47,934 bases of DNA from Chloroflexota bacterium (GCA_015478725.1 JADMIG010000021.1:1-47934), one strand, 5' to 3'. Shown: positions 25,324 through 37,010, numbered from the stretch's first letter. Notes: generated by a model not told the origin, from the sequence alone. Made by a program: numbers and translations.

Positions 25324-26070
25324 ATGGCGGTGGCGACGGCGTCGACCGCCGTGGGGGCCGGATCGCCTTCGGCCGAGCCGCTCGAGGTGCGCTGGCTCGG
25401 CCGGGTGCCGTATCGCGAGGCATGGGCGCTCCAGCATCGACTCCTCGAGGATCGAATCCTCGAGCGGATCCCGGACCAGCTCCTCCTCCTCGAGCACCCG
25501 GCCGTCCTCACGCTCGGGCGTGGCGCGGACCCGTTGCACGTGCGCGCCTCACCGGCCGCGCTCGAGGCGCTCGGGATCGAGGTGATCCGCGTCGAACGGG
25601 GCGGCGAGGTCACGTATCACGGGCCCGGCCAGCTCGTCGCGTACCCGATCCTCGCCGTCTCGCGCCGCGGACTCCTCATCCGGCCGCTCGTCCGCGCCCT
25701 CGAGGCGGCGATGATCGAGACGTGCGCGTCGTTCGGGGTCGTCGCCGGACGGCGCGACGGCCACCCCGGCAGCTGGGTCGCTCCGGAACACACGGAGGCC
25801 AGGAAGATCGGGGCGCTCGGGCTACGGATCGAGCGCGGGGTGAGCTATCACGGGATCGCGCTCAACATCGCTCCGAACCTCGCCCACTTCGATCTCATCG
25901 ATCCGTGCGGGATGCCGGGCGTCGTCTCGACGTCGATCGCGGTCGAGGCGGGCTGGGATGCCGCTGCCCTCGCGCCGGACGCGGTCGCCGCCGAGGTCGC
26001 CCGGGCGGGAGCGCGGTTCGCCGATGCGTTCGCCGCCGGCCTTGCGCGGCAGCCCGCTTCGAGCGGCTGA
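25324..26070 (+). CDS. lipB: Octanoyltransferase (lipoate biosynthesis)
   Basis: 248 residues. LipB moves octanoyl groups from acyl carrier protein to lipoyl domains. Seen: RGGEVTYHGPGQLVAYPIL with the conserved His, the KIGALGLRIERGVSYHGIALNI run containing the catalytic Lys, and the acyl-thioester Cys in IDPCGMPGV. The N-terminus has about 20 extra residues before the domain. It starts five bases after the trpB2 stop and ends three bases before the GalT-like gene. Lipoyl synthase lipA is not in the window. Confidence 0.93.
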   Translation: MAVATASTAVGAGSPSAEPLEVRWLGRVPYREAWALQHRLLEDRILERIPDQLLLLEHPAVLTLGRGADPLHVRASPAALEALGIEVIRVERGGEVTYHGPGQLVAYPILAVSRRGLLIRPLVRALEAAMIETCASFGVVAGRRDGHPGSWVAPEHTEARKIGALGLRIERGVSYHGIALNIAPNLAHFDLIDPCGMPGVVSTSIAVEAGWDAAALAPDAVAAEVARAGARFADAFAAGLARQPASSG

Positions 26071-26073
26071 CCC

Positions 26074-27075
26074 ATGGCGGCGGGCCTGTTCGAGCTCCGG
26101 CGCGATGCGATCACCGGCTGGTGGGTGGCCACAGTCGTCGATCGGGCGTTCCATCGCGATCGGTTCGCCCTCGCTGCCCTGCCGTACGACGACGAAGGGC
26201 GTTGCCAGAACTGCGCCGAGCCGTCGGGAGGCGGCATCCGTCTCCGGACGCTCAAGGACTTTGCCTTCAACGTCGTGGGGACTGAAGCGGAGGCGCGTGA
26301 GCTCGAAGGCGGCGTCGCCCAGGTCGCCCTCTCGAAGGCGCGGGCCGCCGGAAGCTGGCGGACCGCCATCGCGCCGCCCGACGAGCATCGTCCGCTCCAC
26401 GCCGTGGACGGCGGGCTTGCCGGCGACCTTCTCCGGGTCTGCCGCGACGCGCTCCGGACCGCCCGCTCCGCCGCCCAGACCGACTACCTCCAGGTCGTTC
26501 AGAACTGGGGCGCCCAGGCCGGCGCCCGGACGAACCACCTCTGCCTCGACCTGTACGATCTCCCGCAGGTCCCGCACCGGATCGCCGAGGAGCTCGGCGG
26601 CGCGGCCCGTTTCGTCATCCGTGAAGGCGGTTGCCCGTGGTGCCGTCTCGTCGTCGAGGAGCCGGCGCACGGGTTGCGCCTCATCCACGAGGACGAGGCG
26701 AGCGTCGCGTTCGCCCCATTCGCGTCCCGGTCGCCGTTCGAGATCTGGGTGGTGCCGCGACGCCACGACGCGGACTTCGGGCGAGCCTCCGACGCCGACC
26801 TCGTCGCGACCGCCGCCTCGCTCCAGCGTGTCCTGGGCGACCTCGCCAGACTCGACGGTCCACCGTACAACCTCGTCCTCCACACCGCGCCCCTCCGCGA
26901 GCAGGTCGACGGGACGTTCCACTGGCACTGGGAGATCCATCCGCGCCTCCGTGAGATCGCCGGCCTCGAGCTCGGCAGCGGCCTGCCCGTGAACCCGGTG
27001 AGCCCGGAGGACGCCGTCGACGAGCTGCTCCGCGCGGCTCGTCGAACGGGAGCGCGCTCCCTCCACGACGGTTGA
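26074..27075 (+). CDS. Galactose-1-phosphate uridylyltransferase-like protein with altered active site
   Basis: 333 residues with the two HIT-fold halves of GalT. The opening RRDAITGWWVATVVDRAFHRDRF equals the DPLTGRWVI..RA.RP start. CQNC and GGCPWC are zinc-type Cys pairs. The C-terminal half ends FHWHWEIHPRL then ELGSGLPVNPVSPEDAVDEL, very like Thermotoga-type GalT. At the position of the nucleophilic HPHxQ motif, after QNWGAQAGA, the sequence reads NHLCLD, so the catalytic His appears to be Cys and the Gln an Asp. It may be an inactive homologue or a transferase with other chemistry. It is the third gene of the trpB2-lipB operon, with a three-base gap. Confidence 0.8.
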   Translation: MAAGLFELRRDAITGWWVATVVDRAFHRDRFALAALPYDDEGRCQNCAEPSGGGIRLRTLKDFAFNVVGTEAEARELEGGVAQVALSKARAAGSWRTAIAPPDEHRPLHAVDGGLAGDLLRVCRDALRTARSAAQTDYLQVVQNWGAQAGARTNHLCLDLYDLPQVPHRIAEELGGAARFVIREGGCPWCRLVVEEPAHGLRLIHEDEASVAFAPFASRSPFEIWVVPRRHDADFGRASDADLVATAASLQRVLGDLARLDGPPYNLVLHTAPLREQVDGTFHWHWEIHPRLREIAGLELGSGLPVNPVSPEDAVDELLRAARRTGARSLHDG

Positions 27076-27211
27076 GGTCCGACCCGCGGATGATCGGGAC
27101 GGCCCCAGGCGCCATGCGGCGTCACATGCCCATGGTCGAAGGCGTCTCTCGACGTCGGAGCGCGCACCGGCCGCCTGATCGGCATGCCCTGCGCTCGTCG
27201 CCGGAGGAACG

Positions 27212-27901
27212 ATGGTCGCCGTCGCGCGCGCGGTCGCGAACCCGCTGCGGGAGCGCTCGCCTGGACGCCTGCCGCTCGGTCTCGAGGTGGCGGAGCCCGT
27301 TGGTGCGCACCCTGTGACGTCCGAAGGACCGCACGAAGCCGAAGGACCGCACGAGGCCGCCGCCGCCGACGTCCGGGCGCAGATCGAAGTCCTCTTCTCG
27401 CTCCATCATGCGGAGATCCATGGGTTCCTCACCCGGATGGTGCGCGACCCGGAGCTCGCTGCGGACATGACCCAGGACACGTTCGTCAAGGCGTACCGGG
27501 CGTACTCCACGCTCGAGGATCCGGAGCGGGCGCGGGCATGGCTCTACCAGATCGCGCATCGTGTCGCCCTCGACGAGTTCCGCCGCCGGCGGATCATCCG
27601 CTTCCTCCCCTGGACCGGCGAGTCGCATGGGGCCGCGCCGTCCGCCGAGCACCTCGCGCTCGAGGGCCGGTTCTCGGCGGAGATGGAACGGGCGCTCCTC
27701 CGGATGCCCGAGCGACAGCGCGCCGCGCTCATCCTCGCCGAACTCCATGACCTGACCGGTCTCGAGCTCGCCGAGGCGCTCGGGATCTCGCACCTTGCTG
27801 CACGCGCGATGCTCACCCGGGCGCGCGAGAGCCTCCGCCGGGCGCTCGCCGCGGAGCGGGCCGCGGCGAGCGCCGCCGACCCCGAACGGGGTGCACGCTG
27901 A
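27212..27901 (+). CDS. RNA polymerase sigma factor, ECF (sigma-70 family) type
   Basis: 229 residues. An N-terminal extension of about 55 residues precedes sigma region 2 (MTQDTFVKAYRAY, ARAWLYQIAHRVALDEFRRR) and region 4 (MPERQRAALILAELHDLTGLELAEALGISHLAARAMLTRARESLRRAL), with no region 3, the layout of ECF sigma factors. ATG 27212 has GGAGG four bases upstream. The stop overlaps the anti-sigma start by one base (TGATG), the usual arrangement for a sigma/anti-sigma pair. In such pairs the sigma factor normally activates its own operon, and the target promoter was not identified. Confidence 0.93.
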   Translation: MVAVARAVANPLRERSPGRLPLGLEVAEPVGAHPVTSEGPHEAEGPHEAAAADVRAQIEVLFSLHHAEIHGFLTRMVRDPELAADMTQDTFVKAYRAYSTLEDPERARAWLYQIAHRVALDEFRRRRIIRFLPWTGESHGAAPSAEHLALEGRFSAEMERALLRMPERQRAALILAELHDLTGLELAEALGISHLAARAMLTRARESLRRALAAERAAASAADPERGAR

Positions 27902-29994
27902 TGTCGGGCTCGCGACCAACGGACCACGGTCGCGCACGCGTCGGTCTCGCGCTCCGGCTGACGGAGCCGCTCGATCCGGTCGAGGAGCGCTGGGTCGACC
28001 GCCACCTCGCCGGCTGTGCGATCTGCCGCGATCTCGATGCCGCGTACCGGGCCGATCGGGATGCGCTCCGGGCGCTCGTTCCGCCGCTCCCGCCACGAGA
28101 CCTGTCGGCGAGGATGGCCGCCGCGCTCGATCGAGCGGATGATCGTCGGGTCCGGGGGCGGAGAACCCCGCCGCGCCTCCGTGAGGCGCTCGTCGCGCTC
28201 GTCGTCGTGGCCCTCGTCGGGTGGTCGGTCGGGACCGGGCTCACCGGTCACGAGGCGGTGCTCGCGCCCGGGACGGGCGCCGCAGCCACACCGATCAATG
28301 TCGTGGGCGGCGACGTGGCATGGCTCACCACGAGCGCCGACGGGATCTCCACCCTCAATCGAGCCGCCGTGCGGCAGGTCTGCGCGGACGCGACGCCGAC
28401 GGCCTGCACGTCGATCGACGCGAACGCCCGGAGCGTCACGCTCCCCGACGTCGCGCCGCGGAGCGTCTATGCCTCACCGGTGCGGAGCCAGGTGGTGGTC
28501 GTGGGTCGAGCGGCCGGCACGGCCAGGCTCACCCTCTACGTGATGGACGTCGGCGCCCTCACGAACGCGACCCCCGTGCCGTCCACGCCGGCTCCCGCCA
28601 CGCCTGCCGCGACCCTCGCGCTCGCCGCGACGCTCTCGCCGGGCACAACCGGAGCGACCATCCCGCCGGCCTCCATCCCGCCGGCCTCCATCTCGCCGGC
28701 CTCCATCCCGCCGGCCTCCATCTCGCCGGCCGCCATCGAGACGCCGACGCCGATCGCGTCCGGATCGCCTGTCGCGACCGGACCTGCCACGCCCCCGCTC
28801 GCCGCTTCCCTCGGGCCCTCGCCGATCCCGACCGCCTCGAACGTCCTCGCCATCGCCTCGGATCTCACCGTCCTCGGCGAGACGGCGGCCTACTCGCCCG
28901 ACGGAGCGTGGTTCGCCTTCACCGCCCGGCCGGTATCTGCGACGATCGGCTCGGACATCTACGCGTGGCAGGTGGGCTCGCCGCTCGCCCTGCCGATCAC
29001 GACCGACCACCGCTCTGTCTTCTCGAGCTGGACCGCCGGGCTGATCGTCGGCAGTCGGGCAGGGAGCGGCATGCCGACGCCGACCGCATCGCCGACGCCG
29101 AGCCCGACGCCCAGTCCCACGCCGACCCCCTCGCCCACCCCGTCGCCGACACCGGTCACGTTCCCGGCATCGGGCGGTGCTTCTGCCTCGACGAGTCCGG
29201 TCCCGAGCCCGGTCGTCGACATCGTCCCGAGCGCGTTCCTCATCGATCCGGTGACCCAGGCGGCGCTCGACCTGCCGACGCCGGCCTGGCGCCCGGTCGT
29301 CGATCCGACCGGTTCGCTCGTCGCGTACTGGGCCGGAACCGTGGCCCTGGACCCGGCGACCGGCGAGTACACGGCCGCGTCGGGGAGTCTCGTCGTCGGC
29401 TCGTGGGCGGTCCTCGAGGCGGGCGCCGTGCCGGTCCCGGCCCCTTCACCCGCACCAAGCGGCCTCTCGGGTTCCTCACCCCCACCGAGCGAGCCCGCGA
29501 CCTCATCCCCGACGGTCACGCCGTCGCCGTCGCCGTCGCCGTCCGCGACGCCGACTCTCACGGTTGGGCCATCGGGCGGGTCCGAGGTCAGCGCCTCTCC
29601 GAGTCCGTCACCGTCCGCCCCGGGCGGCCCGGTGGCCCTCCCGGCCGACATCGGCTCCGCATCGGGCGTGCCGTGGGACCTCCAGTGGGACGAAACAGGT
29701 CGACACCTCGCGATCTGGATCGGCGACCCGACGAACACCGCGATCGGGCGGCTCGCCCTCGTGAGCGTCGATCCGGCGACCGGCCTCCTCGACCCCAGCG
29801 GTCCGTCGATCCGGGACAGCGGCGTCCTGCCGGGTGTGGCCATCGATCAGGGCCACCTCGCCTGGGCGACCCCATCGGGCCCGGACGGACAGGGCAGCCG
29901 GCTCGTCGTCTATGCCTGGACCGGCGCGTATCCCGGCCGGATCGACAGCCACGCCGCGACCGGAGCGGCGTCCGTGGTCGTGGTCCAGCACTGA
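27901..29994 (+). CDS. Anti-sigma factor with zinc-finger domain and large extracytoplasmic region
   Basis: 697 residues. The cytoplasmic part has the HxxxCxxC zinc motif HLAGCAICRDL (about 35-45), then one transmembrane helix (about 98-118). The remaining about 570 residues lie outside: a region with VAWLTTSADGISTLNRAA- and YSPDGAWFAF-type strands resembling beta-propeller blades, interrupted by low-complexity tracts (PPASI repeats near residues 254-278 and PTPSPTP near 395-420). It should hold the ECF sigma factor at the membrane until an external signal, perhaps on the cell wall, releases it. Most anti-sigma factors are far shorter. Start ATG 27901 overlaps the sigma stop. Confidence 0.85.
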   Translation: MSGSRPTDHGRARVGLALRLTEPLDPVEERWVDRHLAGCAICRDLDAAYRADRDALRALVPPLPPRDLSARMAAALDRADDRRVRGRRTPPRLREALVALVVVALVGWSVGTGLTGHEAVLAPGTGAAATPINVVGGDVAWLTTSADGISTLNRAAVRQVCADATPTACTSIDANARSVTLPDVAPRSVYASPVRSQVVVVGRAAGTARLTLYVMDVGALTNATPVPSTPAPATPAATLALAATLSPGTTGATIPPASIPPASISPASIPPASISPAAIETPTPIASGSPVATGPATPPLAASLGPSPIPTASNVLAIASDLTVLGETAAYSPDGAWFAFTARPVSATIGSDIYAWQVGSPLALPITTDHRSVFSSWTAGLIVGSRAGSGMPTPTASPTPSPTPSPTPTPSPTPSPTPVTFPASGGASASTSPVPSPVVDIVPSAFLIDPVTQAALDLPTPAWRPVVDPTGSLVAYWAGTVALDPATGEYTAASGSLVVGSWAVLEAGAVPVPAPSPAPSGLSGSSPPPSEPATSSPTVTPSPSPSPSATPTLTVGPSGGSEVSASPSPSPSAPGGPVALPADIGSASGVPWDLQWDETGRHLAIWIGDPTNTAIGRLALVSVDPATGLLDPSGPSIRDSGVLPGVAIDQGHLAWATPSGPDGQGSRLVVYAWTGAYPGRIDSHAATGAASVVVVQH
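28660..28734 (+). repeat. Five 15-bp tandem repeats inside the anti-sigma gene
   Basis: Units of the form ATCCCGCCGGCCTCC, alternating CCC and CTC at the third codon, encode IPPAS/ISPAS five times in frame. Such in-frame repeats can vary in copy number without a frameshift and lengthen the extracellular linker. Confidence 0.85.
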
Positions 29995-30084
29995 CGGCTC
30001 GATCGGGCGGAGGCGGTCGCCCGCCTGGTGCACCGACGCACTGACCCATCCGGGTCGCCGCTGGACAGGACTTCGGACGAGTCG

Positions 30085-30090
30085 TATCGT
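30085..30090 (+). promoter_or_regulatory. -10 element of a probable leaderless promoter
   Basis: TATCGT lies eight bases before the GTG at 30099, separating this gene from the sigma operon. The intervening CCTCCTCC is not a Shine-Dalgarno. Confidence 0.4.
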
Positions 30091-30098
30091 CCTCCTCC

Positions 30099-32512
<2,414 letters not shown>

Positions 32513-32516
<4 letters not shown>

Positions 32517-33901
32517 CGGATCTCGATATCAGTCGAGCCTGGCTCGTGGACCCGGCCGCCGGTCGGGAGGGACCGGGCGAGATCGTCGTGCGCGGCGGGA
32601 TCCTCGCGGCGGTGACATGGCTCGAGGGCGTGGAGGCGGAAGGGGTGGACGATCGCGGGATCGTCGTCGCCCCGGGTTTCATCGACCTCCACACCCATCT
32701 CCGCGAACCCGGCAACGAGGACGCCGAGACGATCGCGAGCGGGCTGGCGGCCGCCGCACATGGCGGATTCACGACGGTTTGCGCGATGGCGAACACGAAG
32801 CCTGCGGCCGACGAGCCGGGGGTCGTCGCGCTCGTCACGGCCGCGGCACGAGCCTCCGGTTCGGCCGTGACGCTCCTCCAGTACGGTGCCGTGTCGGTCG
32901 GCCGGAACGGCGAGACGCTGGCCGCACTCGGCGAACTCGCTGACTCCGGCGTGGTCGGCTTCTCCGACGACGGCGCGCCGGTCCGCAGCGCCGCCCTCCT
33001 CCGCAGCGCGCTCCTCTACGCCGGGATGGCGGGTCTGCCGATCGTCGATCACCCGGAGGACCCGGACCAGACCGTCGGCGCGGAGGCGTCCGAGGGAGTC
33101 GTCGCGACGGTCCTCGGGCTGCGCGGCTGGCCACGATCGGCGGAGGCGAGCGCGGTGGCGCGCGATCTCGCGGTCCTTGCCGACGTCCTCGAGGACGAAC
33201 CGCGAGCGAGACTCCATCTCACCCACCTGTCGACATCGGGGGCGCTCGAGCTCGTCCGGGCGGCGAAGGCGCGCGGTCTGCCGGTGACGTGCGACGTCAC
33301 GCCGCATCATCTCGCGCTCACGGACGAGTGGCTCGCCGGAGCACGGCGCTGGTCGTGGGAGGCGGTCGACGGCGACGGCGAGCCGCGGGATCCATGGGCT
33401 GACGGCGTCCTCGTGGCGCCACCGTACGATCCGATCCTGCGGGTCAACCCACCGCTCCGGGCGGCCGATGACGCGCTGGCCTGCCTCGCCGCGCTCGTCG
33501 ACGGCACCGCCGACGCCGTCGCCACGGACCACGCGCCGCACACGGTGGTCGACACCGAGGTCGAATTCGGGCTCGCCGCGAACGGCATGAGCGGGCTCGA
33601 GACGGCCCTCGGCATCCTCCTCGCGGGCGTCGATGTCGGCCGGCTCTTGCTCGGGACGGCGATCGCGGCACTCACGACCGGCCCCGCCCGGGTCCTCGGG
33701 TCGCGGCTCGGGAGACCGATCGGGCTCGTCGAGGGCGCGCCGGCGGACCTCGTCGTGTTCGACCGGAAGGCGACGTGGACGGTGTCCGTGGCGAAGCTCG
33801 CGACGCGTGGCAGGAACAGTCCGTTGCTCGGGCGGGAGCTCGGCGGTCGGGTGCTTGCGACGATCGCCGGGGGCAGGCTCGCCTACGAGGATCGCGGGTG
33901 A
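32513..33901 (+). CDS. pyrC: Dihydroorotase (type I)
   Basis: 462 residues, an amidohydrolase that closes carbamoyl-aspartate to dihydroorotate. Zinc and substrate residues seen: IDLHTHLREPGNEDAE, the SDDGAPV segment, IVDHPED, HLTHLSTSGALE, DVTPHHLAL and ATDHAPHT. The size is slightly above the usual 420-430 because of an insertion near RRWSWEAVDGDGEPRD. The start is GTG, overlapping the pyrB stop as GTGA. The end overlaps the next gene's GTG in the same way. Confidence 0.95.
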
Positions 33902-35202
33902 CGGCCGACCCCTTCGCCGCGCTCGAGTATCGGGTGCTCTGGCAGGCGCAGATGCCGGAGCAGCCGGACCGGACCGGCCGGGAGCTTCCGGACACCGCGG
34001 ACGTCGTCGTCGTCGGCGGCGGGTACACGGGCCTGAGTGCGGCCCGCCAGCTCGCTCGCCAGGGCGCGAAGGTCGTCCTCCTCGAGGCGAACCTGCTCGG
34101 GTCCGGGGCGAGCACACGGAACGGCGGGATCGTCCATCCCGGCTATCACTGGGGACCGGCGGAGCTTGTCGAACGGTACGGGGAGGTGCAGGGGAGGGCC
34201 CTCTTCCGGGAGGCGACCGAGGGGTTCGCCTACCTGCGGGCGCTCCTCGCGGATGAGCGCATCGAGGCCGATTTCGTCCACCGTGGTCACCTCGAGCTCG
34301 CCTACGCTCCGGCCCATCTCGACGGTGTCCGTGCGGCGCAGCGGGCCCTCGAGGCGGCGGGCGTCGCGTGCTCGTTCATCCCCCGCGAGCGGCTCCGGGA
34401 GGAGATCGGCAGCGACGCGTACTTCGGTGCCCTCGCCGTCGAGGATTCGGGCGGTCTTCACCCGGGCCGATACTTCGCCGGGCTTGCGGGTGCGGCCGTC
34501 CGCGCCGGCGCGGACCTTCATGAGGGCGTCCGGGCGCTCGCCGTGCGACCCCAGCGTGACGGCCGGGTCGTCGTCGAGACGGAGCGCGGACCGATCATCG
34601 CCCGCGACGTCATCGTCGCGACGAACGGCTACACGGACGGGTTCGTGCCGGCGCTCCGTCGGCGGGTCATCCCGGTCGGCAGCTCCATTATCGCCACCGA
34701 GCCGCTCTCCGAGGAGCTCGTCGCGGAGCTGTCACCGAAGGGTCGGGTCTTCTTCGACACGAAGAACTTCCTCTACTACTGGCGGTTGACGGCGGACCGG
34801 CGGATGGTCTTCGGCGGCCGGGCGAGCTTCCTGCCGACCTCCGCCGAGAGGACCGCCCGGATCCTCCACCGCGGGCTCATGGAGGTCCATCCACAGCTGC
34901 GCGGCACGCGGATCGAGTACGCCTGGGGCGGCAAGCTGGGCTTCACGTTCGACCGGATGCCGCACGTCGGCCGGATGGCCGGCGTGACGTACGCGATGGG
35001 CTACTGCGGGACGGGGGTCGTCCTCGCCACCCACCTGGGGGCGAAGGTCGCGGAATGGCTCGGCGGCGGCCCGGCTCCGGCGCTCGCCGCGCTGCGGTTC
35101 CCGCTCGTCCCCGCCCCATTCGAGGGCCGTCCGTGGTTCCTCCCGCTGGCCGGCGAATGGTTCCGGCTCCAGGATCGGCTCGCGGCTCGGAGCCGGCGGT
35201 AG
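33898..35202 (+). CDS. FAD-dependent oxidoreductase, DAO/PuuB-like
   Basis: 434 residues. The ADP-binding motif is VVVVGGGYTGLSAARQLARQGAKVVLLE. The segment GSGASTRNGGIVHPGYHW resembles the covalent or tight FAD-binding region of gamma-glutamylputrescine oxidase (PuuB/OrdL). DVIVATNGYTDGFVPALRRRVIPVGS and GYCGTGVVLATHLG near the C-terminus are typical of this group of amine/amino-acid oxidases. It is read through GTGA overlap from pyrC, so it is part of the pyr operon, where such an enzyme has no known role. The PLP decarboxylase next to it converges on it. Confidence 0.9.
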   Translation: MTADPFAALEYRVLWQAQMPEQPDRTGRELPDTADVVVVGGGYTGLSAARQLARQGAKVVLLEANLLGSGASTRNGGIVHPGYHWGPAELVERYGEVQGRALFREATEGFAYLRALLADERIEADFVHRGHLELAYAPAHLDGVRAAQRALEAAGVACSFIPRERLREEIGSDAYFGALAVEDSGGLHPGRYFAGLAGAAVRAGADLHEGVRALAVRPQRDGRVVVETERGPIIARDVIVATNGYTDGFVPALRRRVIPVGSSIIATEPLSEELVAELSPKGRVFFDTKNFLYYWRLTADRRMVFGGRASFLPTSAERTARILHRGLMEVHPQLRGTRIEYAWGGKLGFTFDRMPHVGRMAGVTYAMGYCGTGVVLATHLGAKVAEWLGGGPAPALAALRFPLVPAPFEGRPWFLPLAGEWFRLQDRLAARSRR

Positions 35203-35220
35203 GGCGGACGCGACCCCGGA

Positions 35221-36888
35221 TCAGGCGTCGGTCGCCGCCAGCCGACGGAGGGTCTCCAGGAGCCGGTCGATGTCGGCCTCCGTCGTGAGGTAGTTGACGA
35301 TGCCGGCCCGGAGGTAGGTCCTACCGCGGAGGACCGTGGTGGAGAGCCAGCCGTCGCCGGAGGCCTCGAGAGCGACCTGCAGTCGGTCCTGGTGAGCGTC
35401 GAGCTCGGCGAGCTCCGTGGCCGTCATCGTCGCGGCTGCCGACCGGCCGGCAGGCAGGTGGCGGAAGCAGACGACCGAGAGCGGTGGGTCGGCCGGCAGC
35501 GCGTCGAAGTCGTCCGACGCGACGATCCGGCGGGCGAGATATCGGGCGATCTCCACGTTCGACGCGACGAGTCGGCCGAGGCCGCTCGTGCCGAGGTGCT
35601 TCCAGCTCAGCCAGAGCTTGAGTGCGCGCCAGCGGCGCGTGCCCTCCATGCCGAGCTGGTAGAAGTTCAGCTCGGCGTCGGCGGGGTCGGCGTCCAGGTC
35701 CGCCGGCGCCTGGCCCGGACCGCCACCCCGGTAGTACTCGGGTGCCCGGTGGAAGGTGTCCGTCAGGTCGCGTCGGCGGCGGACGAGGAGGGCGCCGAGG
35801 TCGTAGGCCTGGAAGAACCACTTGTGGGGGTCGACGGTGACCGAGTCGGCCCGGTGGAGGTCCGGGATCCGGTCGGCGAGCGCCGGGGCAAGGCGGGCCG
35901 CTCCGCCGTACGCCGCGTCCACATGGAACCACAGACCCGCACCTTCGGCCACATCAGCGAGCTCCGGGATCGCGTCGATCGAGCCGGTGTTCGTCGAGCC
36001 GGCCACGGCGCAGATGGCGAGCGGCGTGAGGCCGGCGGTCCGGTCGGCGGCGATCGCGGCGGCGACCGGGGCGGCGCGGAGTCGGAAGTCCGTGTCCGCG
36101 GCCACGATCCTCAGGGTCTCCGCCGGGAATCCGAGCTCGTCGAGGGCTCGGGCGATCGAAAAGTGGGTCTGGTCGCTCGCGTAGACGCGGACGCCCTCGA
36201 GGTCGCGGCCGCGAGGTGCGTGGGAGAGGTGACGGAGCGCCGCCAGGCGGAGGTCGCGGGCGAGGTTCATCGCCATGAAGTTCGCCATCACGCCACCGGA
36301 GGTGAGGATGCCGAAGGCGTCGCGGGAGCGATCGTGGTCTGCGTCCCGCCCAGGCTCGGCGTCTCGTCCGGGCGGTGGATAGCCGACGAGATCGGTGAGC
36401 CAGCGGATCACCTCCTCCTCGACGAAGGCCCCGGACGGCCCGGCATGCCAGACATCGATGCCCTGCTGCAGCACCTGGGCGAAGAGTTCGCCGATGACCG
36501 ACATCGCGAGCGGTGGTGGGGTGAAGTAGCTGAGCGTGCGCGGGTGATAGGCGTTGAGCTGGTGCGGGGCGACCCGGTCCCGGAATTCGGCGAACAGCGC
36601 GGTCGAGGAGGACGGGTCCATCGGGGCGGCGGAAGGGCCGGGTGTGGGCGATGCGAGGGAGCCGGGGCCGAGGGCGGGTGGGCCGCCTTCGAAGAACAGC
36701 CGGCGAAGGTCCGCGTAGTCGGCCGGCTCGCCCATCGCCCGCCGAAACGCCTCGCGATAGACGTAGTCCAGCGCAGCGTCCCAGGCTCGATGGCCGAGTT
36801 GCTCGAGGGCCGGGCGTGAGGTGGCCTCGTCCGTGATGCCGATGAGCTCGGGTTCGGGGTGCCAGTCGAATCGATCGTCGCGGGGCAT
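35221..36888 (-). CDS. PLP-dependent group II amino-acid decarboxylase (aromatic-L-amino-acid decarboxylase family)
   Basis: 555 residues. PLP enzymes of this family remove CO2 from aromatic amino acids, glutamate or related substrates. Seen: FTPPPLAMSVIGELFAQVLQQG, FGILTSGGVMANFMAM, the VHVDAAYGG-like WFHVDAAYGGAAR with the Asp that holds the pyridine nitrogen, and the PLP lysine in VDPHKWFFQAYD. GMEGTRRWRALKLW follows. The N-terminus is about 70 residues longer than usual. The substrate is not decided. TACCAT eight bases before the ATG suggests a leaderless start, although GGAG also lies nearby. Confidence 0.93.
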   Translation of the reverse strand: MPRDDRFDWHPEPELIGITDEATSRPALEQLGHRAWDAALDYVYREAFRRAMGEPADYADLRRLFFEGGPPALGPGSLASPTPGPSAAPMDPSSSTALFAEFRDRVAPHQLNAYHPRTLSYFTPPPLAMSVIGELFAQVLQQGIDVWHAGPSGAFVEEEVIRWLTDLVGYPPPGRDAEPGRDADHDRSRDAFGILTSGGVMANFMAMNLARDLRLAALRHLSHAPRGRDLEGVRVYASDQTHFSIARALDELGFPAETLRIVAADTDFRLRAAPVAAAIAADRTAGLTPLAICAVAGSTNTGSIDAIPELADVAEGAGLWFHVDAAYGGAARLAPALADRIPDLHRADSVTVDPHKWFFQAYDLGALLVRRRRDLTDTFHRAPEYYRGGGPGQAPADLDADPADAELNFYQLGMEGTRRWRALKLWLSWKHLGTSGLGRLVASNVEIARYLARRIVASDDFDALPADPPLSVVCFRHLPAGRSAAATMTATELAELDAHQDRLQVALEASGDGWLSTTVLRGRTYLRAGIVNYLTTEADIDRLLETLRRLAATDA

Positions 36889-36896
36889 GGCTCCGG

Positions 36897-36902
36897 ATGG
36901 TA
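36897..36902 (-). promoter_or_regulatory. -10 element of a probable leaderless promoter
   Basis: TACCAT in the context CGGTACCAT lies eight bases before the decarboxylase ATG (36888). Confidence 0.45.
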
Positions 36903-36996
36903 CCGGCGCGGCGGCCGGGACGGGGCGATCACCTGGTCCGGCCGGCTGCCGGTCGCCGCACTTCTCTTCAGGGCGACGCGTTGCGGGTCGCTCCCG

Positions 36997-37002
36997 TACT
37001 CT
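36997..37002 (+). promoter_or_regulatory. -10 element of a probable leaderless promoter
   Basis: TACTCT lies eight bases before the GTG at 37011. No purine-rich ribosome site lies between. It supports the 37011 start and marks the head of the second pyr block. Confidence 0.45.
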
Positions 37003-37010
37003 TCCCCTTC

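Noticed and set aside
23828-25423. Long minus-strand extension upstream of the SIS-domain gene
   Set aside because: It is antisense to trpB2. The SIS gene has its own ATG with GGAGGT at 23827.
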